Below are positions 34,071 through 47,600 of a stretch of 64,000 nucleotides of DNA, in pieces (positions within the stretch are counted from its first letter, which is position 1; each line of letters begins with the position of its first letter). This stretch comes from Diphasiastrum complanatum (taxonomy: Eukaryota > Streptophyta > Lycopodiopsida > Lycopodiales > Lycopodiaceae), in the NCBI GenBank assembly GCA_029204225.1, contig CM055103.1, positions 48,243,958-48,307,957 on the forward strand, in the 5' to 3' direction. Position numbers and translations under genes: made by a program. Under the pieces are notes generated by a model. That model was not told where the DNA came from and searched no databases. It worked only from the letters and a program-made list of their open reading frames with translations.

Positions 34071-35297
34071 ACATAGATCAAGTGCTTAAGGACAAATAGG
34101 AGAGGTGAGTATAACTCTACAAAGTTCAAAGAATATTGTGAGACACATAGAATCAAGAAAGAAGGGGGCGGGGGGGGAGGGCTACAAGGGTTTAGGCAGG
34201 CCGATCGGGGAGGGGATATGATGCCTATCAAGGGGTATAAAGGGGGGTTGATATGGGAGTTTTAGAGGGGTTTGATATTGATGATCATGGGAGTTTGATA
34301 GAGGGGTGAGGTGGTTGATTGGAGCATAATATCTCTTTGATTTCTGTAATGTCATTTATCATCTTCTAGCCTCCAACTAGTTTAGCATGCCTCTGCATAG
34401 GCTTAAGAACAGCCTCACTAGAGTATCAAGAGCAATTTACATCTAAGGCGTTCAAATGTATGCCAGTGGTATATTATTTTTTGCTTATCAAAACATTGAC
34501 AATAGAGTTAAAATATCATTTGATACTAATTAATGTTTTAAAACTTTCTTTCAGTTTTATTCACACTTAGTGAGGAAATGACATTTTTATAACTAGTAGA
34601 TGATTGCAATATTTGAAAATCACATCACAAATATCACCAAGTTTGTAAAAATATATACCTGCATTGATGTTATGTAAACATTTTGAAAATATCAAACACC
34701 AATTGAATTTTAAATATAAATATATACAAGCATCATAGTTTATAGATATATTCATTGACAAAATTTCATTAAGTTTGAAAATCTAAAATTTGGCAAAAAA
34801 ATTTCTGCCTGTGACAAATCTCCAAAAGAGTTTGTGTAAATATTATCACAAGTGGCAAAGACATGGCAAAAAAATATCAAATGAATGCTAGTTAATAACG
34901 ACTTTGTGGGACAATCTCGCTCGTGGCTAACATTTTACATTACCATGTACACAAACTTCCACAATATCACATTGAACTAGGAAGTTGAAAATTTTCAATG
35001 TTGGCCTCATCTACCATTTGCGAATCTTTGACAATAACACATTAACATAAATTGAAATTTGCATAATTTTAATCAGTTGGCATCAGAGCTTTTAATTAAC
35101 ATCAATACTTAGTGCATAAAAAAGAAAAAAGAAATAAAATACAAAACTCCTCCTTTGTTCTCTCTCCTCTCCATCATGGTGGATGAGTGGTAGTGAGACA
35201 AGTATTGTGTTGTGAATGCCTTTGAATCCTCTCTCATGTGTTGGTGTTGGTGTTGGTTATTGTTATTGCCGGTTGTGTCTCATTGAACATCGTAAAC
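34071..35297. other. Upstream region of the methyltransferase gene
   Basis: AT-rich, no ORF over 65 codons. A G-rich run (GGGGGCGGGGGGGGAGGG) lies at about 34,165-34,182. The promoter is presumably here, but no convincing TATA box was found near 35.2 kb. Confidence 0.4.
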
Positions 35298-36900
35298 ATG
35301 GTGGATTCTCGCTTTAATCCCACTGATCATCATACCACAAACAGTAAGGCTCATGAATCGCAACCTCACGAGGATGCTGCTGCTGCTGCTGCTGCTGCTC
35401 CAACAAATCAACAGCAACAGCAGGAAAATCATAGAATGGTATTACCCATCGCGCCTGCAGGAGGATTGGGCGATGCTAGCTATGCAGCCAACTCATCAAA
35501 CCAGGGAAACGCCGTTAAGTCCATCTATCCTCTGCTACAGAACATGTTATTGCATAAACTACTAAGCCCTCCTGAACGAGGGATCGTTCGAGTTGCGGAT
35601 TTGGGCTGCTCTTCCGGGATGAACACCGTCAACAATATGGAATTTGTGCTCCACACCCTCAAGCACAAGTTTAAAGAATCTTTTACAGATTTGGAGCTTG
35701 AATTTCAGGTGTTCTTCTCAGATCTTCCCTCTAACGACTTCAACACCTTGTTCAATCTTTTGACGAATCCAGATCGTATCGGGAGAGGCTACTTTTTCGC
35801 AGGGGTTCCGGGATCGTTTTACGGTCGTTTGTTTCCAAAGGCATCTCTTCATGTGGCCTTTTCTTCTTTGTGCTTGCATTGGATCTCAAAAGTAAGCAGA
35901 ATACCATGAGTTTTACTTTCAAACTTTTACCACTGTTAACTCTATCTATTTACCTATCTCAACTAGTCTATTATTGATTTTGTTGCCTGGCTTATTGGAC
36001 AAAATGGGCAGATTCCAGATGAGGTGCAACAAAGAGATTGTTTAGCATGGAATGGTGGGCATGTCTGGATACATGGTGGAAACCCAAAAGCTGCAGAAGC
36101 TTATGCCAAAGTTGCCAAAAATGATCTGCGAGACTTTTTGAACGCAAGAAGCGCAGAGCTGCTGCCTGGTGGACTCCTCTTTGTGGTCATGCAGGGGCGT
36201 TCAAACCCTGATTCAACAAAGCAATACCGTCATCAAGCAGAAGCGTTTGAAATATTTTCTAGTACCTGGAATGATCTCGTTGCAGAGGTATGATCATCCT
36301 CGATATGCTCTTCTTTGTTGGTATAATAGGTGTCTATCTTTTTGGCTGCTAAATTTTTCTGTTGACACTTGAAGGCAAAGAGCTTTAGTTTCCAAATGAT
36401 CCTAGTTGAATTGGTGTGCCTGGACATCAAAGACATTATTTCTATGCTCATGTACCCAGTTCTAGGTCTAAATTCGCCAAAACAAAAATGTCTCACACTT
36501 TACATTGACATCTGAATGTTGGTATCGATGGCAGGGAGTTATCCAGCCCGAATCACGAGATTCTTTCAACCTTCATTTGTATTACAGAACAATAGAGGAG
36601 GTACTGGAGGTGGTAAGGGAATGCCCTGATCTGAAACTGGAGCACCTGGAGTTGCTGGATATTCCCATTTTGGGAGCACAGAAAGATGAGATAGGTAGTG
36701 TGATAGAGTATGGCAGAAAGCTGGCGAACTCCTATAGGAGTCTGTTAGGAGGCTATGTAGAAACCCACCTGGGATTGGACAAAGCAAAGATATTTGACCA
36801 GAGAATTGAAGAGAAAGCCATTGCTTGTGTACAGGCAAGACCTGAGAGGAGTGTGAGTTACAAAGACTGCATTTTAATGATTTTAACACATATAATCTGA
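35298..36900 (+). CDS. SABATH-family carboxyl methyltransferase, three exons
   Basis: Exons 35,298-35,891, 36,012-36,287 and 36,535-36,900, all GT-AG with phase-0 introns of 120 and 247 bp; 411 aa without a stop. The SABATH family transfers methyl from S-adenosylmethionine to carboxyl groups of small acids such as salicylate, jasmonate, IAA or gibberellins; the substrate cannot be read here. Visible: SYAANSSNQ (61-69, acceptor-site region), ADLGCSSGMNT (100-110, SAM binding), FSDLPSNDFNTLF (140-152), PGSFYGRLFP (171-180), LCLHWISK (191-198), LNARSAELLPGGLLFVV in exon 2. Residues 1-46 are a low-complexity extension with A8, encoded by (GCT)8 at 35,376-35,399, and Q5. Starting at Met47 (35,436) would give 365 aa, the usual family size. 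It lies in the loop between two 8-kb inverted arms. Confidence 0.88.
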
Positions 36901-38929
36901 TGAAACATAGAATTATACATAAGAGGGTGATCAGTGGTCACCACAGTGGCCGTCCACCAAAGCCCTGCCACAACAAGTCATGTTTCCCTAGTAAGTATCA
37001 GCTTGCAAGGTACTTTTTGTCCTCATTTGCTCCCATATTTTTATCAGTACAAATAATTAGAGATATCTTTTGACTTCAACTGATCCAGGCTACTATATTT
37101 TAAATAAATAATTCTCAATGGATCGGTAGTCATGCTTTATAAAAGCCAGAATCATGGAACTCAGCATCGACCATGCAGATTATCCTTGTGAGATAATTTT
37201 ACGTGTTGAACTTCCACTCAAATCACTTTAAAAGAAGAATGTGTGACGAGAGACTTCACAAAGACTGAAAAAAGAACTTTCTCCTAAGAATTCTTGTTGT
37301 CATTTTACCGTGTGTGTTTGAAGTGGATTAAATCATGGAAAGAAGTTCATTTTTCTATGTTTGAGGTGCATTAAATCATGCACAAAAGTTCATTTCTTTG
37401 GAAATTATGATTTTAGCTTTGTGTGAGTTATTTTATGGAAACATTGTAAAATAACATGCATTATTATATGTGATAGCAAGAAGTCCATAAAACTTTCCTA
37501 AACAGTTTACAGCTCATAAAATGTTCATAAAGAATTTGGGGCAGCACAATAACTCTCACAAAAAGTCAAAATCTGTGGGCCAGCACAATAACTCTCATAA
37601 AAAGTCAAAATCTTTGGGCCATACAAATATTTTCATCTATAATGTAAAATTTCAAGAATCCTTTACGTTTGGGGAAGCCTTTTAAATGACGTTTTACACT
37701 AGTTTCAACTATTGTTCACTTGTGGCAAGGCTGTTGTAAAACATGAAGAATGGTTATTAGTTCAGCCTATTGGTCAATATATTTTACATGGCTGGATTCA
37801 CTTGGTATAGGATTTGCTTGGAACTAATTTGACATAGGTATGGTTTGGACTCGTTTATATTTTGAATCAGTAGTGTAGTTTTTTGCTATGTCAAATTAAG
37901 CATTATATAAGGTGCATTTCTTTCTCAAATATGTGTATGTGTGTATCTATCTATCCTAATGTACCTTTACATATCGAGAAACAATTTTTTTATTGAACAT
38001 TGCACCCAATAAAACAATCGTAAAGTTATTGTGAGGTTGTTATGCTGAGGAATAAAAACAGTCGTTAAAGGTACTTAAAGAGTTGGATGTTGAGGAAAAT
38101 CCCTTATTGTTGTTGAAATTTTTACGGGCTTCATGGATCATAATCTTTCTTTTCAAATTTCTTTTATGAGCACAAATGTTCTTGTGAATTTATTCTTGCC
38201 AATTTTAGATCTCCTAATATGACAAAAAATAAATAGGTAAGGTTACTATCAAATTTTATAACATGAATGTTTTTTTTTACATTAAGCCACTTTCAGAGTT
38301 CATAATGTGAGGTTCAATGTTTTATCCACATCTTTCTATTTACTTGTTAAATTGCACAAGCTAATTTTGTAATTTTCACTTGGAAAATGTAATTTGGCCA
38401 TGATGTGGAATATCACACGTGCCAACTAGGTTAGGATCTTTGTAATTATGATTATTCTAAGCCTAACATTGTTGAGGCACTTTTGGAATGAGGCCAAAAT
38501 GTACAAGATAAGCTAGAGATTTTGTAGTAGCTAAAATAGCAATTTTTACATTAGAGGAGTTCTAAATCCAAAAAAGACCCTTTGTAAAGATTCTTTTTAT
38601 ATTTTTTCTCAATTTTTTCTTACACATGGACCAATCAAAACACTCAAATTTGAAATCTACGTAACGTAACTTTTTGAGTCCACATTTTGATTCCACACTA
38701 AAAATGGCATAACTTTTTAGTGGTAATTTCGAATTTAGCGGAGTTTAGTGCATTAAAAAGCGCTCAACAAGAGCTTTCCAATGATATCTTAGATGACATA
38801 CTTCTAATCTACGATTAAAACGTTGTGGCAAGTCAAAAGTATTAGTGTTATAATATTTTAATAATATAAACTACATCTTGCACGAACTCTTAAAGGGTCT
38901 TTTTGGAGCTCAAAACTCCTCTAATGCCT
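36901..38929. other. AT-rich, no gene seen
   Basis: About 2 kb without an ORF over 60 codons. A 38-base phrase around CAGCACAATAACTCTCA recurs at 37,542 and 37,582. Nothing else is recognisable. Confidence 0.5.
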
Positions 38930-39416
38930 TGTTGAAGGATCCCAAGATCTTGACCCTCAATTAGGGTGGACCTTATGACCTAAAAGGTTAGATGTTAGGT
39001 TTAGGTCATGAATTGATCAGAGGTAAACCTAAACCCTCAAATCCAAGCTGATTTTGTATATATCCATGTGGGATTTCCCAAGCAAATTGATGAGAAATTC
39101 AAGATCTACTTTTGTGACTAGTTTTTGTCTACAATTTGAGTGATGTTTGATCATATGCTTTCTTGTAATCAATCATTGGATCTGAAGGTGATTGTATTGT
39201 ACTCAGGTCTTTTCAGGTCGTACACTCACACGTGTGAAGGATTTTGCATGATTTTGGAGCCATAGAGTGGAGTTCAAGCCGAGATAAGCTAGTAATCACT
39301 AGTTTGTTTTGAGTCCTAGCTATGTGCTCTCAATTGGATCTTAATTAGGTGCTTTCTCCTTCATTTCTAAATTCCATTGGAGTTTATTTGCTATTATTTT
39401 AACATGGTATCAGAGC
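38930..39416 (+). mobile_element. Probable copia LTR and primer site
   Basis: Ends ...TTTTAACA at 39,404 and is followed by TGGTATCAGAGC at 39,405-39,416. TGTTGAAGGATCC at 38,930 is a plausible start (475 bp) but has no mate to confirm it. The sequence right after the primer site does not lead into a plus-strand gag. Confidence 0.45.
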
Positions 39417-39470
39417 CAAACCAAGAAATGAGCTATGGGTCATCAAAATTAAGTTTTGTGATTTCTTCTA

Positions 39471-39881
39471 CTAGACAACACCCTCTTTATTGAACTTCTC
39501 TCGATGCTGCTTCCCATATACACAAGATTCGCCCATCGATTTTAAGTGATCTTCTATGGTAGGCAATCTTGTTACCATCTCCAATTTTCTCATCAAACTG
39601 AGGCTTCCCAAGTTCAAGTGACCAAGCCTCTTATGCCACAACTCAGTTTGCGATGAAATGGACGATACAAGTCCATGTTGCCCCTTAATTGTAGCATTCA
39701 ACATGTACAATTTTGTATTGGGCTCTCTTACTCCATCCGCAATAACTTTGAACTTTTGGTTCACATCCTTCACAAAGCAATGATCATGGGCGAATTATCA
39801 CAAAGAATAACTTTCAATCATTGGATCCATCAAACTTGTCCACGATGGGACTAGCCTTGCTATGGGAATTCATGTGGAAGT
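39471..39881 (-). pseudogene. Chimeric copia scraps at the inner edge of the right arm
   Basis: Minus strand. 39,881 to about 39,800 reads SKASPIVDKFDGSND, typical of a copia gag start; 39,773-39,471 reads ...LYMLNATIKGQHG then LWHKRLGHLNLGSLSLM, the GAG pre-integrase domain. Gag, knuckle and protease between the two are missing. The integrase frame coming from the right arm is fused directly to the gag-start piece at 39,882. Confidence 0.75.
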
Positions 39882-42178
39882 TGAATGCCTTCTCGGTATC
39901 CAAATTGTAGAGCTTGTATGCCTTGTGGTTTGGGAAATAGCCGATGAAAATTGTTTTCCTGCTCTTATCATCTAGCTTTCTTCTTAGATCTTTAGGGATC
40001 TGAACGAAAGCAATGCATCCAACAAACATTCAAATATTTTTGAGTGATGGTTTTGATCCTGTCCACACCTCATAAAGTGTCTTGCCATTTGAGGCTTTGG
40101 TGATGGATCGATTATGCAAATAGGCAGCTGTAGTAACAACTTTTGTCCAGATTTTCTTTGGAAGAGAGGCATGGGTCAGCATGCTCTTGGCACTTTTGAT
40201 GAGTGTCCAATTCTTCCATTCAGCTACACCATTGAACTGAGATGAGTAACTGGTTGTATATTGTTGATGTATTCCACTGGCCTTGTAGAACTCCTTGAAT
40301 TCTGTGGAGATATACTCTCCCCCTCCATCTGTGCGTAGAGCTTTGATCTTTCTCTGGGTCTGATTTTCTGCAGATGCCTTGAATTGCTTGAAGAACTTGA
40401 ATGATTTGGATTTGTTCTTCATAAAGTAGGTAGCAATCCTTTGAGAGAAGTCGTCGATGAAGGTTAGAAAATAGAGAGCTCCCCCTGTGGAAGTAGTCTG
40501 CATTGGGCCACAAATGTTGCTATATACAAGGTCAAGCAAGTCCTTGGATGTATGAACTGAGTCTGAAATGAAGGGACTTCTAGTATGCTTGCTAATAATA
40601 CAGCTTTCGCATGGAGAAGTTGGCTTGCTGACAAAAGACAGATCTTGTACTAGAATTTGAGCTGACATTTGCTAAATAATGTTGAAGTTTAGATGGCCAA
40701 GTCTGAAATCCCACAGCATATCAGTTGATTCAAAAGTGGTTGTGTGAAGAGCTTGACTGTTAGAAGAGTAGCAATGGCTGAGTTTGTAAAGATAGCCACT
40801 TCTTCTTCTATAGGCTAGAACCTTTCGAGATTTGTCAAGAATTGTGCAACCTTTTGTATCGAATTCGACCCTCCGACCTGAGTCAGTGATTTTGCTAACT
40901 GAGAGCAGATTCTTGGTCAGATTTGAAACATGGAGAACGTTGGATAGCAACTTGACCTCACCTCTCTTGAATTCAACTCTGACTGTCATGAATGTCATGA
41001 GTTGTTTCCAAGTTGTACAACTTGAGAGTGGATGAATGACTTATAGTCTTTCAACTAGTCGTGATGGTGAGTCATGTGTTGAGTTGCTCCGGAGTCTAAA
41101 TACCAGGAATCAATATCCTGTTGTTCTTCGACTTTGGTCATGGAAGCTGCTTCATCTTATTCTTGTTGCTGATTTGAGTGACTGGTTGTAGCACTATGTG
41201 CTCGTTGTTGGAACTGCTTCTTCTTTTCGTTGTTGTATTTCAAAGTTCGATAGTCCTTGATTTCGTGGCCAGTACTCTTACAATATCTATAGAAAAGTTT
41301 TTGCACTGGTTGGAATGATGAAAAGCTTGAATTCGATTCTGAACCAGAATTTGGTCCAGACTGCATGTTGCTCTTCTTGTCAATATAGCTTGATTTTGAA
41401 GATCTCTTGGATCTAAACTTTTTATTTTTCAAATATAGAGCTTGAAGATCCGATCCTAAAGGAGAATGTTGATCTTCTGATCTCCTCTTGTAGGAGTAGC
41501 GAAATTACTCTTAATAGAGTGAGGTGCTCTTGGGTAGAAATTGCCATTACCCAATTTTTGTAGGCTTCAGGTAGACTCGATAATAGAGTCATGAGTGCAT
41601 CGAAATCTTCTATGACTGAGCCAGTTGCAGTCATTTGCTCCATAAGTTTTGAAGGTGTTGAGATGACTCAAAAACATTATCTGCATCAGACATTCTAAGG
41701 GTGAAGAATTTCATCCTCAGATGAAGCTTGGAAGTAACATTTCTAACGTCATAGAGAGTTGCTAGGATGTCCCATGCATCCTTAGCAGTCTGAGCAACAT
41801 GTATGTGGCTGATCTGAGTATCCTTGATGTTGAAGGTGATCATGGCAAATGCTTTGCCATCTCTTAGTTTCCACTTGGTGATGATGGCTGCATCTCCTTC
41901 TGGTTTGAGCTTTGTGCCATCAATGATGTCTCATAGTTCTTTGGCTAGAAGTATAACCTTCATCTTGAATTTCCAGAGATGGTAGTTATTTCCATCGAGT
42001 TTGTCAATGAGAGATGGACTAGATGATGGATCCATTCTGGTTGAATGAGATCGTTGGTAGAAACAATGAATGTCGGAATAATGTTGGCTGCACGTTTGCT
42101 AGAAAGACGTCTTGATAGAAATAAGACTGATAATCCGAAGTAGAAATGCAGATTACTGAAATGTCCGCTCTGATACCA
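39882..42178 (-). pseudogene. Copia element, gag to integrase (right arm copy)
   Basis: Mirror of 29,787-32,082. Shares the Trp-to-stop in gag, the frameshift after HLQNLWSK and the stops around the pre-integrase domain, so those defects predate the duplication. It differs at single residues, for example KSKSFKFF versus KSKAFKFF and EDFDALMTL versus EDSYALMTL. It stops inside the integrase C-terminus at 39,882. Confidence 0.85.
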
Positions 42179-43032
42179 TGTCATAAAATGTGGGGATGAC
42201 CGATAGCGGAAGCTCGAAGCTTTGAGCGTAGGTGTGTAGGAACGAAAACACAACAATTATATTTAGGGTTGATGATAAGTTTGGCGACGTCGGTCTGCCA
42301 CTATTGGAAAAACCTGAAGGTGCGCTTAGACTGAAGGTATGTAAATCCCGAAGGTGTCTCTAGAGCGAAGGCGAAAAAATACGAAAAAGATGAAGGTGGT
42401 CCTGAAATGGATTCCAAGGCATTCTGGCCACTGTGTCGCATTTTTCGTGAAGGCACGAAAAAGGCGAAGGTGGCCCTAAAATGGATTCCAAGGCATTTTG
42501 GCCACTGTGTCGCATTTTTCGCGAGGGCGCAAAAAAGGCGAAAAAGAAGAAGATGTCTTAAAAACATTTAAGCACAAAAAATCTCAAAGGAAAAAATGTG
42601 AAGGTCCGAAACATGTAGTCGATCTTTGGTTTTCAGGATGCTCATTACTTGAATGATTTGTTTAAGGCTGGGCATAAGAAATCTAACACCATTTGCTGAT
42701 GAGTCTGTCCCCTTGAAGACTATTAAGCCAAGGTTTGTACAACCTACCAATTGAGAATTCTTCTCTTCTCGTCAAGAAAAAGAGTGTCGATAAGACTGAG
42801 ACTTCGACTGAGCAAAGGGCTGAGAAAACACCCAGAAGCAAATGGAGGGTACAGATTTTCCAGAAATCTAGTACGTGCCAGAAAGCCAGCAGTGAAACCA
42901 TCCATGGCAGATGTAAATGACAAAAAAGAAAAAAAGACACATTGGAAGCACTCAAGCATGCAGAGGATTGTGAAGTTGTTGGGAGCTCTCCAATTTTGAA
43001 GATAACAACCATCTCAAAAGATGGAATGACCA

Positions 43033-43830
43033 TGTAGGAACTAGTATTTCTAGGCAATTGAAATAAATGCAAGTAGACCCCTCTTAGAAAAGTAAAGTGA
43101 GCCACCTTTTGATGGTGACCTCTAGCAGGTAATTCCACTTGTAATTTGTGTAGTTTGAAATTGCCACTAGGATGCCACCTAAGGAGCTCTCTTGCTTATT
43201 TAAGAGGATTCCCCTTTGTAGAAGGAAACTTTTTGTGTATGCATCTACTCCATGTCCTAATGAGAATAGCCTCCACGAGTTTGGTGCATCTTTGAGCTCC
43301 TTGATCATTCTTGTTTTCTTGATTGATGCATTAATGATCTTGCCCTTCCATTCCTTTGTGTGTGGTTGTGGATTTAGTGGTGGATTAGTTTTCTTGATTT
43401 TGTGGAACTAGTTGTGGATTAGATTTTCTGTTTTTGTGGCTTAATGTAGGAATCAGCATAGTGGTAAATCATTTAGAATGGGTTTGTGATTTAGTTTTTG
43501 AAAATCCATTCACATTCTCTTTCTTGATGTTCTTGGCACTCCAAGAATCAAGAAATGTGTGTTTCTTGAGTCTTGGGCTCTCAAATGCTGCTTAGTTCCT
43601 TGATTCTTGTTTGTGGATTGATGCATGTGTTAGATTAGTTTAGTTGTAATGATCTGTTCATTTCGTTTTTGCAGCAAGTAGAAGTTTAGTTTCATTGTTG
43701 TTCAACTAGACTACACGCTGATTTCATGGTTGAATGCATTGGTCACATGTTTGGTTTTGAATGCATGTGATACGGTTCAAGAGTGACCCATCCGGATGTC
43801 CTCTGACAGGTAGGACAAAACACTACAAAT
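43033..43830 (+). repeat. LTR-like repeat (right arm copy)
   Basis: Mirror of 28,135-28,932. Starts TGTAGGAACTAGTATTTCTA and shares landmarks with the LTR at 20.8-21.8 kb. The right limit is approximate. Confidence 0.55.
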
Positions 43831-44144
43831 GGATCTCAATTGTTTTCGCCTGATCTGGGCAAGATAAATACTAAGAAATGCCCACAGTCTCTTCTGACAG
43901 GCAGAACAAGAAACAAAAAAAACAAAATGCTAAGTAAGCAACGAAAACCCTGTAGATTGACAAAGAATATGTCTACAAAATTTTTTGGGTGAAGATTGAT
44001 CCTACGATTTGTGATTAAGATCTTTCGTAGACCTTTCTAGATTGTTGATTTGTTCAAATCTAGTTTTTGAAAATCAAAAAATCAATTTGTAGAATCATTT
44101 CACAAGTTAGTGCTTTGTGTACATCTTCATTTGTTTTGCTTCAT

Positions 44145-44605
44145 CATGGCATCAATAGGATATTACCTATTGGAGGCAAGTGAAACATTGACTTCCTCCA
44201 ACTATTCTATTTGAAAAGTTAGGATGGAATCTATTTTGGTGCTACAAGACATTACGGACATAGTATTTTGAAATGAGGAGAAGCCTCAAGTGCTTCAAGA
44301 TGTCTCTCCATTGCATCAAATTGAATGTGTCCAATGAACTCTTAAGAGAGATTGGAGCATGTGTCTCAGCCAAGGAGGCTTGGGATACTTTGCAAACAAT
44401 TATACACTTCGACTCCTCAATCTTTGAAATAAAATCTTTCAAAGTTTTCAAAAGAGTGATGAGAGTGCTTAAAATTATGTTTTGATGGTCAAAGACTATA
44501 ATAGGAAGCTTGCATGTATTGGTGATCCCATTAAGCAAAAGGAGCTCGTCCAAGCGCTGCTGAATGGTTTTAGTTTTGAATTTGCTAACCTTGTGTTAGC
44601 CAGTA
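44145..44605 (+). pseudogene. Copia gag relic (right arm copy)
   Basis: Plus-strand counterpart of 27,360-27,820, starting at ATG 44,145, with the same stop in place of Trp after SSNYSI and the same frame changes. Confidence 0.7.
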
Positions 44606-47600
44606 TTTCCACATGGAAAATCGGACTAATATTGGGCTTTATTTGCACAAAACTGTAATGAATCGGCATGTAAAACCCAGCTATTAGGAAAATCAGCATT
44701 AAAATTGCCTATAGAACTGGGTCCCAGCCCGCCATAAAAGTAGCTAGAGAAAAGTTTGTGACCTTAGAAATGGCCTGTAAAAATATTTGTGGCTTTTGGC
44801 TAGTTGTAAAAATAGTCGGCATAGTCGTGCTAAAATTTCACCATGTACTGAATTGGTTTTACAAATATATGATTGCCTAGTGTATTTTCAGGAAAACCGG
44901 TTTGTCGAAAGAGCCCTAGTCATGAATGTTGTAGAAGCATCTTTCGAGAAAAGGAACGACAAAGAAAAATGTTTTAAAAATTCTATCGCCACGAAATATT
45001 GTAACGGGGCCGAGATATTGTGAAAACCCTAATAGCAAAGGTTGGGCAAGTTTTCAGCACTAAGCAGACCAAGCAGGAGAAGACATTAACCAAGTAAACC
45101 ACAAACATGACCAACGGGCCAAGCAGTCCACGCACATAGAAAGCTGACACAACTTGGAAAAACCGACACGCAGAAAAATGAGGGCCATCTAGAACCATAG
45201 GGGTTGACTAATAAATATCACCCAAACAAGTAGATAAAACCTAGAAAGCCTACCAGCTACCTAGGTTGGGAAGCATGGCCAAGGCCAATTTGGGCAAAAA
45301 GGTTCCCTCCTCCAAAGTACATACTATTTTAGAGGAGAGGCAACTTGGAAAGGTACCCACTTGGAGAATGCACCAACTATCTAGATTGGGAAGCGACCTA
45401 TCTAGATTGGAAAGCGAACCACCTAGATTGGGAAGCATGGCCAAGATAAACTTGGATTATAAGCTGCTTTCCAAACCCTAAGACACATCCTATTTGAAGG
45501 GGAGCCAACTTGGAGAATCTACCAATTTAGGCAAATGTCCAAAATTGGATGGGGACATGTGGCAAACAAGGCCTTAAATGCATGAAAATTGACAAGATGC
45601 CATATTGAAGGGGGACACCATTGAAACTTAGCTATAAAAGGAGCTTCTCCTATAGTATCAAAATTATGGGAAAAGGAGGAAAGGAGAATGTATTTTCTTT
45701 GAGAGTTGTTTGAGAAAGATGGATCTTTATGAGGGAGTTTGTTATTAAGAATTCATGCTCTTGGACACTTGCTTTGGATCTATACTTATCAATTTTCACC
45801 ATGTGAGATCTTTGGTTTAAGAGTTTGTGTTTTCCATCATTCAACGTGAAAGAGAGATTTTGGTTATGAAGTGAGGACCACTGAGAATGGTTCTTGACAA
45901 ATTGTATGAGAAGTGGAGTACGAGTAGAGACTCCTTTCTACTTCACCAATTCCAGCTTGAGAACTCTTCTAAAATTCATTCAATGGAACATGTCTATCTT
46001 TGTGAGTGAGTCCCTAGTGAGTTCACTTTGTTTTTCCTCAAGAGATTTTGAGGATTAGACTTCATTCTTCCATTAAGGAAGTTCTCATTATCCAAATCAA
46101 TGCTTGAGAGTCTTAGAAGTCTTCCAATGAAAGGACTACTTTCCTCCTTTCACTAGCAATATTGATAAATTGAGACAAAAATCATCATTCTATATTAGAA
46201 TTCCTTTGATTCATTCTAAGGGATGTTAGAGTACTTGAAAAGATGCATTCTTTCTGTTCCTAGGTATGTACTTACCGAAATGATGAATGCTATTTCACTC
46301 GTGACGTTCTATGTGTTATAACTTGCATCATGAAATTGTCCTTCCTATTGATAGAAAAGCAAGTAGTCATTTGATGCTACTCAATTCCCATTCAAGTATT
46401 GATAGTCATTATGATGGGAAGCATAAATGAGCTAGCATGTTGTTCCTTTGTTATTTGAAGTTTCAAAGTTGATACCATCTCGTGACTATTGTATGAGCAT
46501 ATATTAATTGGGCCCAATCTCTTTGAAATAAAGAGCGGGTAGTCCACCAAAAGTGGCTGAAATATACCACCTTTGTCAAGTCTCACTAGTTGTGAAAAAA
46601 GTGGATCTTGAATGGATCTAAACTCCCAAAATACTTGGCTAAGATCTTTGCACAACAAGCTACAAAAGCTAGAAATGGCAAAGCATCCTAATGCTACCTT
46701 TGATACACATGAACTTGACAAAGCATTCAAGAGACAAAAGAAACTAATAAAAGGTACTGATGGCAGCCAAAAACAACAGCATACCAGCCCTACAACAGCA
46801 GCCTACCACTTTTGGAAACCTCTTAAGATCATACACAAAAGCTTGAAGACAATACACAAAGCAATGCTCTCAATGGAGGAAGAAACTATGACAATGATCT
46901 ATTGATCTCTCTCAACAATACAATAAGTCTCTCCAACCTGTTCTCCACAAATTTCAGCCTAATATAGGTGAGAGAGATGACTCTCTCTCCTCTCTCTAGA
47001 GCTTAGGACCCAATTTTAGGGCACCAGTAGCCTAAAATAGCCAATTTTGGGCTATATGTCCAAATAACATGATTTTGGTGTCATTTTGAAGGTCCTGAAG
47101 TTTGGGACTTCTTTAATATGAAATATATACTAAAATAAAAGTATCTAGGCCTCTTTCATATGTGTGAAAGGTTAGATCAAAAACTATGTACAAAAATTGC
47201 CAATTTAGGCCTCAAACTAGCTAGGAAATGTTGACAATTTTCACACTATCACACCCGCCATTGGAAATGTCTAGTAAACTACCTCAGCCCGACGGTTGGC
47301 GAAATATTGTCATTCATCAAACAGAACGGTGTGTATCACTTGCACCCCACAAGTATGGAATACACGGCATAATAATTTTGACAAGCACTGAACTGTTCCT
47401 TGTGGAGATATTTTCATGATGTACTTTGAATGATTGATGATCATTCTTCACATGAACTGTGGTCTTATCAGTCACATGGACATGGTGGACCAGATAATTT
47501 AAATCATAGAATTTTCTTACACCATTGACTTTCTCGGGTATGGATATTTCTCGGGTAGTTTCTCGAGCGTATCTCGTATAATCCTTGAAATGAAACCATA

